NCBI GenBank assembly: GCA_900752425.1
Contig: CAADVE010000086.1
Location: 1-7,395, forward strand
Direction: 5' to 3'
Length of the DNA: 7,395 bases
Source of the DNA: an uncultured Collinsella sp.
Lineage (GTDB): Bacteria; Actinomycetota; Coriobacteriia; Coriobacteriales; Coriobacteriaceae
In this document: piece by piece, positions 1 through 5,665 of the stretch
How positions within the stretch are numbered: the first letter of the stretch is position 1
How the letters are laid out: each line of letters begins with the position of its first letter
The notes under the pieces: generated by a model
Database searches by the model: none
What the model was told of the DNA's origin: nothing
Seen by the model: the letters and a program-made list of their open reading frames with translations, nothing else
Made by a program: the position numbers and the translations under genes

Positions 1-1
1 G

Positions 2-724
2 TATTACCTGGTGCCGGCGATTGCCAAGCACCTGTGCCTGGGTGATTCCGGTCGCGAGTTCCAGGACTGCATGGGCCAGACCGAGCTTTGCCATCTGCTT
101 GAGCATGTGACGGTCGAGCTCATGAACGAGACCGGTCTTGCCGGTAGCATCTCGTGCGGCCGCACGCGCGTAAGCGAGCATGACGAGCGCGTCTTTGAGG
201 TTGAGCTTTCGTGCCCCGACGACGCGCTGGCCATCGGCGCGCTGTCTTCGGCCACCTTTATGATGGACTGGGCGTACCTGCACGCCGACCAGCCTGCCCC
301 CGACGTGGAGGGCACGGTCGCGGGCCTGCGCAACCTGGTGCTGGGCATGCGCGCCGAGGCCGAGGGCAAGGATCCTCACGAGGCCGTCGCCGCTGCGAAC
401 GGCGAAGATGCTGCCGAGAACGAGGGCGCTGACGAGGGCGCTGACGAGGGCGATGCGCCGGTCGACGCCGAGCCCGTTTCCGATGCGACCGCCGAGCCCG
501 TTCCCGTCGAGCCCCAGGGCGTCCCCAACTTTGACGACGAGCCCCAGGTGGCGATTGATACCGAGGGCGTGGTTGCCGAGAACCACGAGGCCTCCGCTGC
601 CGTCTTTGGCGGTGCGGCGACGGTTCCGGCAGGACCTGCGCATGAGGGCGGCCTGCCGCTCGTGGACGGCGCCGGCGAGGATCCGGGTGCCACGGTGGCC
701 ATGCCGGCTATGCCCCAGGAGTAG
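2..724 (+). CDS. Protein with cyanophycin-synthetase-like N-terminal domain and acidic tail (5' truncated)
   Basis: The reading frame is open from base 2 to the TAG at 722-724, giving 240 visible residues; the start lies upstream of the window. Visible residues 28-90 (from ELCHLLEHVTVEL, then GRTR, then a beta-rich FEVELS stretch) resemble the small N-terminal domain of cyanophycin synthetases, where a conserved H-x-x-EHV-x-x-EL segment is followed by a G-x-GRTR motif. There is no ATP-grasp or Mur-ligase domain after it. From about residue 117 the protein is low-complexity and rich in Glu, Ala, Asp, Pro and Val, with a GADEGADEG repeat, and it looks disordered. The GTG at 11 is an arbitrary internal codon, since the frame continues upstream without a visible ribosome binding site. 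Function is unknown; a stand-alone domain of this kind could bind a peptide or polymer, but that is inference. The coding assignment is firm, the domain match is moderate. Confidence 0.85.
   Translation, partial: YYLVPAIAKHLCLGDSGREFQDCMGQTELCHLLEHVTVELMNETGLAGSISCGRTRVSEHDERVFEVELSCPDDALAIGALSSATFMMDWAYLHADQPAPDVEGTVAGLRNLVLGMRAEAEGKDPHEAVAAANGEDAAENEGADEGADEGDAPVDAEPVSDATAEPVPVEPQGVPNFDDEPQVAIDTEGVVAENHEASAAVFGGAATVPAGPAHEGGLPLVDGAGEDPGATVAMPAMPQE
422..452 (+). repeat. 12-bp in-frame tandem repeat in the acidic tail
   Basis: The unit GAGGGCGCTGAC occurs at 422-433 and 434-445, followed by a partial third copy (GAGGGCG, 446-452). It encodes the EGAD repeats of the acidic tail. In-frame 12-bp units of this kind change copy number by slippage without breaking the frame. 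Confidence 0.75.
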
Positions 725-803
725 GCCTACGCGTTTATCACCATCACGTACCTGTGCCTTTGCCGTACGCAGATGAGCGGAGCGGCAAGTGATGCGCTGC
801 GGG

Positions 804-809
804 TATAAT
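804..809 (+). promoter_or_regulatory. -10 promoter element for the YtxH/PRC-barrel unit
   Basis: A perfect TATAAT lies 51 bases before the chosen start of the YtxH-like gene, in an otherwise GC-rich intergenic stretch. I see no good -35 hexamer at the usual 16-18 bp distance (about 781-788), so recognition would rest on the strong -10. Transcription would start near 816 and give a leader of about 45 nt. Confidence 0.65.
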
Positions 810-825
810 GGACAGCATTCAAACG

Positions 826-845
826 GTGGGCACCGACGTGCCCGC
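826..845 (+). promoter_or_regulatory. Leader hairpin directly before the ribosome binding site
   Basis: Bases 826-833 pair with 838-845 (core GGGCAC with GTGCCC, plus a U-G and a G-C pair), leaving the loop CGAC. The stem ends at the base before the Shine-Dalgarno stretch AGGAGAGG (846-853). It leaves that site open, so it may protect the 5' end of the mRNA or position ribosomes. It has no U-tract and is not a terminator. Confidence 0.5.
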
Positions 846-860
846 AGGAGAGGAATGATC

Positions 861-1250
861 ATGGGTAAGACTTTCAGCTTTGTCTCCGGCGCACTTTTTG
901 GCGCCGCTGCCGGCGCTATTGTCGGCGTTGCTCTGGCCCCGCGCTCGGGTGCCGAGACCCGCGCCATGGCTGCCGATATCGCCAACGACGCCTGGGACAA
1001 TATGCGCGACACCTACGAGCACAGCGCCGAGGAGGCCCGTGCTGCGGTGAATGACTTTGGCCCGATGGTCGACGCCAAGACCGACGACCTACGCGCCAAG
1101 GTCGACCTGGCTCGCGAGCGCATGGACCAGCTGCGCGAGCAGCTCAACGACGCCATTTCGGGCGGCAACGTGACGCCTGCCGCCGACGTCGTGGTCGAGA
1201 ACGCCGTCGAGGCTGATACCGAGGCTGCGGAGCCCTCGACCGAGGCATAA
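861..1250 (+). CDS. YtxH-like small membrane-anchored protein
   Basis: This 129-residue protein has the layout of YtxH/general-stress-type proteins. A Gly/Ala-rich hydrophobic segment (residues 7-26, with GALFGAAAGAIVGVALAP) is followed at once by the conserved turn APRSGAETR, then a charged helical region (about 31-100) with heptad-like spacing suited to a coiled coil, and an acidic Ala/Glu/Val-rich tail. Family members are single-pass proteins, often linked to envelope stress, with no known enzymatic activity. I chose the ATG at 861 because AGGAGAGG (846-853) then sits 7 bases upstream and the protein begins like its relatives; the in-frame ATG at 855 adds only two residues and is a fair alternative. 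Its TAA shares its last base with the ATG of the next gene, so the two are probably translationally coupled. Family assignment is good, function unknown. Confidence 0.85.
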   Translation: MGKTFSFVSGALFGAAAGAIVGVALAPRSGAETRAMAADIANDAWDNMRDTYEHSAEEARAAVNDFGPMVDAKTDDLRAKVDLARERMDQLREQLNDAISGGNVTPAADVVVENAVEADTEAAEPSTEA

Positions 1251-2005
1251 TGCGCGCCGGGGATTTTGTCGGCGCCAAGATCTATCGCAAGCCTACCGAG
1301 GACAAGCGCACCAAAAAGGACGGCACGCCGCGCAGCCCTAAAAAGCTCGGAAAGATTCACTTTCCGGTCTTTACCCCGGGCGGTACGCGCGTGGTCGGCT
1401 TTATGGTCCGCCAGTCCGATATCGCGGGCATGATCGAGCGTCCCGACCGATTCGTAGCGCTCGACGCCATTGGTGTCTACGAGGGCGCCATTGCGGTCGA
1501 TGACGTCAAGGACACGTACGATGCCGCCGCCGCCAAGCGCCTCGACATCAACCTGGACGATTGCATCATCTGGGTCGGTATGGACGTGCGCACGGAATCG
1601 GGCGACGTCGTGGGCTATTGCTCGGATGTTGAGTTCAAGCCACGCTCGGGCATCGTGCAGGCATTCTATGTGACCGCCGGTGCTGCTTCGAGTGTTTTGG
1701 TCGGTGACACGCAGGTGCCGCCGACGATGCTGCGCGGCTACGAGAACGGCGCGATGGTCGTCTCGGACGAGGTCAAGTCGCTCGGGTATTCGGGCGGTGC
1801 GGCTGCCAAGGCCGCCGAGGCCAGCGTCGTGGTGGGCGACAAGGTCAAAAAGGGCGCCAAGGTGCTCGACGACAAGGGATCGGTTGCCGTGGACAAGGGC
1901 AGTCGCGCACTGGGCAAGCAGCTCGGCAAGACGCGCGGCATGTTCAAGGCCTTTAAGGACGAATACCAAAAGGCGAGCGGAGGCTCGTCAAAAGCTACAA
2001 AATAG
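1250..2005 (+). CDS. PRC-barrel domain protein
   Basis: This 251-residue soluble protein starts with the ATG that overlaps the TAA of the YtxH-like gene by one base. Residues 2-90 form a small beta-rich unit opening with AGDFVGAKIYR and interrupted by a lysine-rich insert (15-35). Residues 105-175 repeat the pattern (GMDVRTESGDVVGYCSDVEF, then a predicted strand ending in TMLRGYENGAMVV), so it appears to hold two PRC-barrel-like modules. The last 70 residues are Ala/Lys/Gly/Val-rich with repeated KVKKGAKVLDDKGSVAVDKG-type stretches, likely helical and basic. PRC-barrels occur in RimM, photosynthetic reaction centre H subunits and many uncharacterised proteins, where they mediate binding. Coupling to a membrane-anchored YtxH partner suggests that they act together at the membrane, which is inference. 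A strong hairpin follows 21 bases after the stop. Confidence 0.82.
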   Translation: MRAGDFVGAKIYRKPTEDKRTKKDGTPRSPKKLGKIHFPVFTPGGTRVVGFMVRQSDIAGMIERPDRFVALDAIGVYEGAIAVDDVKDTYDAAAAKRLDINLDDCIIWVGMDVRTESGDVVGYCSDVEFKPRSGIVQAFYVTAGAASSVLVGDTQVPPTMLRGYENGAMVVSDEVKSLGYSGGAAAKAAEASVVVGDKVKKGAKVLDDKGSVAVDKGSRALGKQLGKTRGMFKAFKDEYQKASGGSSKATK

Positions 2006-2026
2006 CGACGTACCAAATGATGGGAG

Positions 2027-2063
2027 GCAAGCCGGAGACCTGTTGCTCCGGCTTGCTGTGTTT
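2027..2063 (+). terminator. Probable intrinsic terminator after the PRC-barrel gene
   Basis: Bases 2027-2037 (GCAAGCCGGAG) pair perfectly with 2046-2056 (CTCCGGCTTGC), an 11-bp stem with an 8-nt loop. The U-tract is weak (TGTGTTTA), so it may terminate partially and let some transcripts reach the deacetylase-like gene, for which I see no promoter of its own in the 72-base gap. Confidence 0.6.
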
Positions 2064-2077
2064 ATGGGGGAGGGCAC

Positions 2078-3484
2078 ATGCGCCAAAACGGATCCAACTT
2101 AAACGGGCGTTCGGGTGCGCGTCCGACGGCGCGCCGCGACCTGGGGCAGCTGCCCAGCGGTCAGCGCAAGCGTCACCGTAAGCCCGGCGCGATGTATCTC
2201 AACCATAGCCGCGGCTTTAGCGACCGCAGCGCTCGCATCGGCAACAGCCGCACACCCCGTCGTTCGTCTCGCCTGCCCTACGCGCTTATCGCCGTGGGTT
2301 GCGCGCTCGTGCTGTTTATCGCTGCCGTCGTGGGCTACGTCAACCGCAGCGTGGACGTGGAGCTCAACGGCCAGAAGACCGCGGTGCGCGTGGGCTCTAC
2401 GCTGCAGAATCTCATCGACGAACAGGATTTGACTGGCACCTACGACGCAGGCGACCTGCTGGCCGTTGATGACAGCGTGCTCAAGCGCCATGGGGGCGAA
2501 AAGCTGTCGGTGAAGGTCGACGGCAAGCGCGTGAAGCAGGGCAAATGGGATAGCCGCGAACTCGAGGGCGGCGAGAAGGTGACGGTCAAGGATGGCCGTA
2601 ACACCTACGAGAAGCACGAGGTTCAGGCTACGGTTATCGAGCCCAAGCTCAAGGTCGAGGGCACGGGCGCTATCGAGTATGTGCAGACGTGGGGTGTCCA
2701 GGGCCGCTCCGAGGTGTGGGTTGGTGAGCAGTCGGGCAAGACGCAAGACCGCGGCGAGGTTGTGCCCGCCACCGATTGCGTTGTTGCGTGCGCCAGCGTG
2801 GCGCCCAAGGGCAACAAAAAGTACGTGGCGCTGACGTTTGACGAGGGTCCGAGCGGCGCCACCAAACAGATCTTGCAGGTGCTCAAGGAAAAGGGCGTCA
2901 CCGCGACGTTCTTCCTTTCGGGCGATGCGGTCGAGGCCTCGCCTGCCACGGCCAAGGCGATTGTCGATGCCGGGTGCGAGATCGGATCCAACAGCTACAG
3001 CGACGATTCGCTCAAGGATCAGGACCGTGAGGCGGTACGCGAACAGATCACGAAAGGCACCGATGCGATTAAGTCGGCGACCGGCGTGAAGACGATGCTA
3101 CTGCGTGCTCCCTACGCTGCCTTTGACGAGCAAAACTGGATTGATGCGATGGACCTGGTCTCCGCCGTGGTCTCGTGGAATATTGACTCGGGCGACTGGC
3201 TGCTCAACGGTGCCGACGAGCAAGTCTCGACGGTGCTCGATTCGGTGACGCCGGGCAATATCGTGCTGCTCACCGATAGAGACGAATGCGCCGAGCAGAC
3301 GCTCGAGGCGCTGCCGCAGATTATCGACGGCCTCATTGCCGACGGCTACAAGATCGTGACGCTCAGCGACCTGGTCAAGACGGACACGTCGCTGAGCAAA
3401 AAGCTCAGCTCGCTGACGAAGGCCACCATGCCCAAGGACGCCGTGTTCCCCCAGCTTGCCGAGGACGACGACACCACAGAGTAG
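2078..3484 (+). CDS. Membrane-anchored polysaccharide deacetylase-like protein, probably catalytically inactive
   Basis: This 468-residue protein has an Arg-rich cytosolic N-terminus (1-66), one membrane segment (about 67-88), an extracytoplasmic DUF348/ubiquitin-like region (about 91-185), a linker, and a NodB-type deacetylase fold (about 246-435). The fold is recognisable motif by motif, but its chemistry is gone. TFDDGP is TFDEGP (253-258). The His pair of NHTYSHP is Asn305 and Asp309 in SNSYSDD. RPPYG is RAPYA (343-347). LLHD is LLTD (397-400). The DSxDW motif (370-374) remains. Active members use Asp-His-His to hold a metal and strip acetyl groups from peptidoglycan or chitin-like sugars; here neither the metal triad nor the catalytic His survives. 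A binding or scaffolding role at the cell wall is more likely than catalysis. Start: ATG 2078 with GGAGG (2069-2073) 4 bases upstream. The frame is intact, which argues against simple decay. Confidence 0.9.
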   Translation: MRQNGSNLNGRSGARPTARRDLGQLPSGQRKRHRKPGAMYLNHSRGFSDRSARIGNSRTPRRSSRLPYALIAVGCALVLFIAAVVGYVNRSVDVELNGQKTAVRVGSTLQNLIDEQDLTGTYDAGDLLAVDDSVLKRHGGEKLSVKVDGKRVKQGKWDSRELEGGEKVTVKDGRNTYEKHEVQATVIEPKLKVEGTGAIEYVQTWGVQGRSEVWVGEQSGKTQDRGEVVPATDCVVACASVAPKGNKKYVALTFDEGPSGATKQILQVLKEKGVTATFFLSGDAVEASPATAKAIVDAGCEIGSNSYSDDSLKDQDREAVREQITKGTDAIKSATGVKTMLLRAPYAAFDEQNWIDAMDLVSAVVSWNIDSGDWLLNGADEQVSTVLDSVTPGNIVLLTDRDECAEQTLEALPQIIDGLIADGYKIVTLSDLVKTDTSLSKKLSSLTKATMPKDAVFPQLAEDDDTTE

Positions 3485-3486
3485 TT

Positions 3487-3521
3487 ATTGGGTAGTCATT
3501 TAAGAACGTCCCCAATGACTA
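3487..3521. repeat. REP-like hairpin with two alternative pairings
   Basis: TAGTCATT (3493-3500) pairs perfectly with AATGACTA (3514-3521) across a 13-nt loop. Overlapping it, ATTGGG (3487-3492) pairs with CCCAAT (3511-3516), and the two stems exclude one another. The hairpin opens with GTAG, the tetranucleotide typical of REP palindromes handled by RAYT transposases. The loop segment AAGAACGTCCCC looks like part of a dispersed repeat. There is no U-tract, so it is a poor terminator. REP identity is inferred without a genome comparison. Confidence 0.5.
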
Positions 3522-3595
3522 TGTCACGGATGCGTCAGTGTTTGGTATGCCTGCAATGTGCAGCGCATAAATTCGATGCCGCAGGGCGATGCTGA

Positions 3596-3604
3596 TGCTA
3601 TAGT
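3596..3604 (+). promoter_or_regulatory. Extended -10 promoter for the MgtE-like/NRMT operon
   Basis: TGCTATAGT fits an extended -10 (TGn followed by TATAgT). No clear -35 stands 17 bp upstream, as is acceptable for extended -10 promoters. A start near 3611 would give a leader of about 200 nt before the TTG of the MgtE-like gene. A weaker alternative is TTGGTA (3542-3547) with CATAAA (3566-3571), 18 bp apart. Confidence 0.5.
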
Positions 3605-3610
3605 TACTGC

Positions 3611-3812
3611 GGTTAATGAGGGTCAAGAGAAAGGTTACAGGTGAAATCCAAACCTCGACCATACAGTCGATGACCCCATGCAGGTGCTTTTTGCGCATGC
3701 ACGGGGTGTAAGCGTCGAGCGGCGTGCCGCCCGCGCATGCGTATACATATCCAGAAGCCCCCGGACGCCGCACGCGCGGCCGCGTCCGGAGGAATTATGA
3801 TGGGGAGCACCA
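3611..3812 (+). promoter_or_regulatory. Structured 5' leader, candidate regulatory RNA of unknown class
   Basis: About 200 nt of non-coding leader sit between the promoter and the MgtE-like gene. The first part folds as a three-way junction: GGGTCA (3620-3625) with TGACCC (3671-3676) closes two hairpins, AGGTT/AACCT (3632-3636/3651-3655) and CGAC/GTCG (3656-3659/3666-3669). A 12-bp interrupted hairpin follows (3674-3687/3693-3706: CCCC, TGCA, GTGC against GCGC, TGCA, GGGG, loop UUUUU) and competes with the closing stem for CCC at 3674-3676. A third option pairs 3692-3700 with 3735-3743, which would break that hairpin. A GC-rich stem (3761-3768/3782-3789) ends at a Shine-Dalgarno sequence. Overlapping alternative stems before metal-transport genes suggest a riboswitch-like element. 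I do not find the conserved M-box (ykoK) or yybP-ykoY sequences, so its ligand, if any, is unknown. Confidence 0.5.
3761..3792 (+). promoter_or_regulatory. GC-rich hairpin overlapping a Shine-Dalgarno sequence
   Basis: CCGGACGC (3761-3768) pairs perfectly with GCGTCCGG (3782-3789). The last two bases of the stem are the first two of a strong Shine-Dalgarno GGAGG (3788-3792 with the A bulge at 3790), so folding would partly hide it. This is how many translational expression platforms work; the regulatory reading is inference. Confidence 0.5.
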
Positions 3813-3829
3813 TTGAATTATCTGAGTGA
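3797..3829 (+). CDS. Possible 10-codon leader ORF overlapping the MgtE-like start
   Basis: ATGATG at 3797-3802 stands 4 bases after GGAGG (3788-3792), the best ribosome binding site in the leader, and opens MMGSTIELSE followed by TGA at 3827-3829. It runs out of frame across the TTG start of the MgtE-like gene (3813) and stops one base before an in-frame ATG (3831, residue 7 of that protein). It could couple translation or act as a leader peptide. It may also be chance, since such a short ORF has no coding statistics. Confidence 0.3.
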   Translation: MMGSTIELSE

Positions 3830-5657
3830 GATGCTCAAACTGCCGGTCTTGGACGTCGATGGCGAAAAGCTCGGCGTTGTGAACGATTTTGGCATTGCTA
3901 CCGGCGAAGTTTTTCCACACGTGACGTCGCTCGCGTTTCGCGGTCCCGGCAAGACGCCGTTTATGATCAGTTGGCGCAAATGGGTCGACCGTATCGACGA
4001 GACGGGTGTACACCTTAAGACGTCGGCCACCGAAATCCGTTTTTCGTACCTGCAGCCGACCGAACTCTTGCTTGCCCGCGACGTGCTCAACAAGCAGATT
4101 GTCGACACGCAGGGCATGAAGGTCGTGCGCGTAAACGACATCAAGTTTTCCATGTCGGGCGAAAATCAGCTGCGCCTGCTGGGTGCCGAAGTTGGCGCCC
4201 GCGGTCTGCTGCGCGCGATCAGCCCCACACTCGAGCATGTCGTCGAGGGCTTTATGAAGCACCTGGGCAAGCCGCTCAGCGAGGACATTATCGCCTGGTC
4301 TTACATGGACCTGCTCGATCGCTCGACTAAGAACATCCAGCTCTCGGTGTCGCACAAGACGCTTGGCGAGCTGCATCCTGCTGACATCGCTGACATCATC
4401 GAGCAGCTCGACCCGCGCCTCCGCGCGCAGGTGTTCGCGCAGCTCGATACGGCACAGGCCGCCGAGGCCATCTCGGAGTTCGATGATGACGAGCTCATGA
4501 CCGAGATGCTCGAGGGCCTGTCCGATACCGACGCATCGTCAATGCTGGCCATGATGGACCCGGACGACGCTGCCGACCTGATCGACGAGCTCGATTATGA
4601 GAAGGCCGAGAAGCTCCTGCGCCTGATGGGCGTCAAGGAGGAGAAGGCGATTCGTAACCTGCTGGGCTATGAGGACAACACCGCCGGCCGCATCATGACC
4701 TCGGAGTTTGTCTCGCTGCCCGCCACGGCGACGGTCGGCGATGCCATCGAGGCGATTCGCAAACTCGATGAGGACTTCGAGAGCGTCTATTACGTCTATA
4801 CCGAGGATCCGAGCGGCATGCTGACGGGCGTGCTCTCGCTGCGCACGCTGATCGTGGCCGACCGCGACGCCACGCTGGGCCAGCTCGCCTATCGCGATCT
4901 GGTCTATGTGTCGCCCGACGAGGACCAGGAAGACGTGACGGACGAGATGACCAAGTACGACCTGGTTGCCATCCCTGTCTGCGACGAGAACCGTCATATC
5001 CTGGGTATCGTGACCTTCGACGACGCCATGGACGTTATCGTCGAGGAGCATCAGGAGGACCTGCAGATCGCCGGTGTCGGTTCGGGCGATAGCGCGTCGG
5101 ACGACTCGACGAACGTGCTCAGCTGGTTCGTGCATCGTCAGTACTGGGTCGTCGTGTGGGGCATCGCCTCGTGCATTATGGCGACGGTGCTGGGGACGGC
5201 GCTGGGCTCCGCGCATCTGGTGGTGTTCCCCATGTGCGCCATGCCGCTCGTGCTGCTTGCTGCCTCGCGCATGGTGTCGTTCGTCAAGAACTACTTCTTG
5301 GAGTACGACGGCCACGACGACGAGCCCAAACCGTACCTGGGATTCTTCTTCCAGAGCACGGGTATGGGCCTGATCCTTTCGCTCGTGACCTACCTGTGTG
5401 CGCAGCTGGTGCGCACCGCCGCGTTCCTCGATGCCCCTATGCTTGAGGAACAGCTCTTTACCGGCTGCTTTAACATCGCGGCCATCATCTGCCTGGTGGG
5501 CAACATGAGCGCCGTGATTTACCTGATGGTGCTGTTCTGGCGCGATGAGCACGACCTCAATACGTCGGGTACCGCCATGAACGTCATCGCCGTCATGATC
5601 TCGTGTGTGGCGTACTGCGCTGCTGCGGTGCTGCTCACCATGTCGGTCATGGGGTAG
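3813..5657 (+). CDS. MgtE-like magnesium transporter/sensor with PRC-barrel extension and divergent pore
   Basis: The 614-residue protein is about 160 longer than classical MgtE. In order: two PRC-barrel modules (about 2-80 and 86-150), the helical MgtE N domain (about 182-290, with MDPDDAADLIDELD at 248-261), a CBS pair (about 290-415, entered by AGRIMTSEFVSL), a plug-helix-like EEHQEDLQIAGVG (411-423), and five membrane segments (about 443-463, 468-495, 508-533, 551-576, 583-612). The cytosolic half carries the acidic surfaces by which MgtE senses Mg2+. The membrane half is odd: where MgtE has PLLG-GGNxGxQ, this has PLVLLAASRMVSF (478-490), and where the selectivity Asp of TM5 (Asp432 in Thermus MgtE) should be, Val594 appears. 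It may conduct differently or serve as a sensor. TTG 3813 is preferred: GGGGAG (3802-3807) lies 5 bases upstream and NYLSEMLKLPV matches how such PRC-MgtE proteins begin; ATG 3831 is the alternative. It is co-transcribed with the Nramp gene 8 nt downstream. Confidence 0.88.
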   Translation: MNYLSEMLKLPVLDVDGEKLGVVNDFGIATGEVFPHVTSLAFRGPGKTPFMISWRKWVDRIDETGVHLKTSATEIRFSYLQPTELLLARDVLNKQIVDTQGMKVVRVNDIKFSMSGENQLRLLGAEVGARGLLRAISPTLEHVVEGFMKHLGKPLSEDIIAWSYMDLLDRSTKNIQLSVSHKTLGELHPADIADIIEQLDPRLRAQVFAQLDTAQAAEAISEFDDDELMTEMLEGLSDTDASSMLAMMDPDDAADLIDELDYEKAEKLLRLMGVKEEKAIRNLLGYEDNTAGRIMTSEFVSLPATATVGDAIEAIRKLDEDFESVYYVYTEDPSGMLTGVLSLRTLIVADRDATLGQLAYRDLVYVSPDEDQEDVTDEMTKYDLVAIPVCDENRHILGIVTFDDAMDVIVEEHQEDLQIAGVGSGDSASDDSTNVLSWFVHRQYWVVVWGIASCIMATVLGTALGSAHLVVFPMCAMPLVLLAASRMVSFVKNYFLEYDGHDDEPKPYLGFFFQSTGMGLILSLVTYLCAQLVRTAAFLDAPMLEEQLFTGCFNIAAIICLVGNMSAVIYLMVLFWRDEHDLNTSGTAMNVIAVMISCVAYCAAAVLLTMSVMG

Positions 5658-5665
5658 GTGGTCGC

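Noticed and set aside
721..730. GTAGGCCTAC palindrome at the first stop codon
   Set aside because: Only 10 bases with no loop and no U-tract; likely chance.
789..860. Upstream start for the YtxH-like gene
   Set aside because: It would begin before the TATAAT box and translate the leader hairpin; the residues do not match the family.
1013..1969. Long minus-strand open frame (318 codons) opposite the YtxH and PRC-barrel genes
   Set aside because: It lies antisense to two well-supported genes, has no ribosome binding site, and its composition reflects high-GC antisense codon bias.
3493..3521. Hairpin as terminator of the deacetylase-like gene
   Set aside because: The stem is AT-rich with a long loop and is not followed by a U-tract; a REP-like element fits better.
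3611..3743. M-box (ykoK) magnesium riboswitch
   Set aside because: Expected before an mgtE/NRMT operon, but the conserved GTTAGGTGAGGCTCC and GACGCCAATGGGTCAACAG blocks are absent; only a loose GTTAATGAGG resemblance is present.
4539..5552. Long minus-strand open frame (337 codons) inside the MgtE-like gene
   Set aside because: Its His/Arg/Gln-rich translation is typical of a shadow frame, and the plus-strand frame has clear domains.
5603..5665. Upstream start for the Nramp gene
   Set aside because: It lies inside the last membrane segment of the MgtE-like gene and adds 21 non-family residues; GTG 5666 has a good ribosome binding site.
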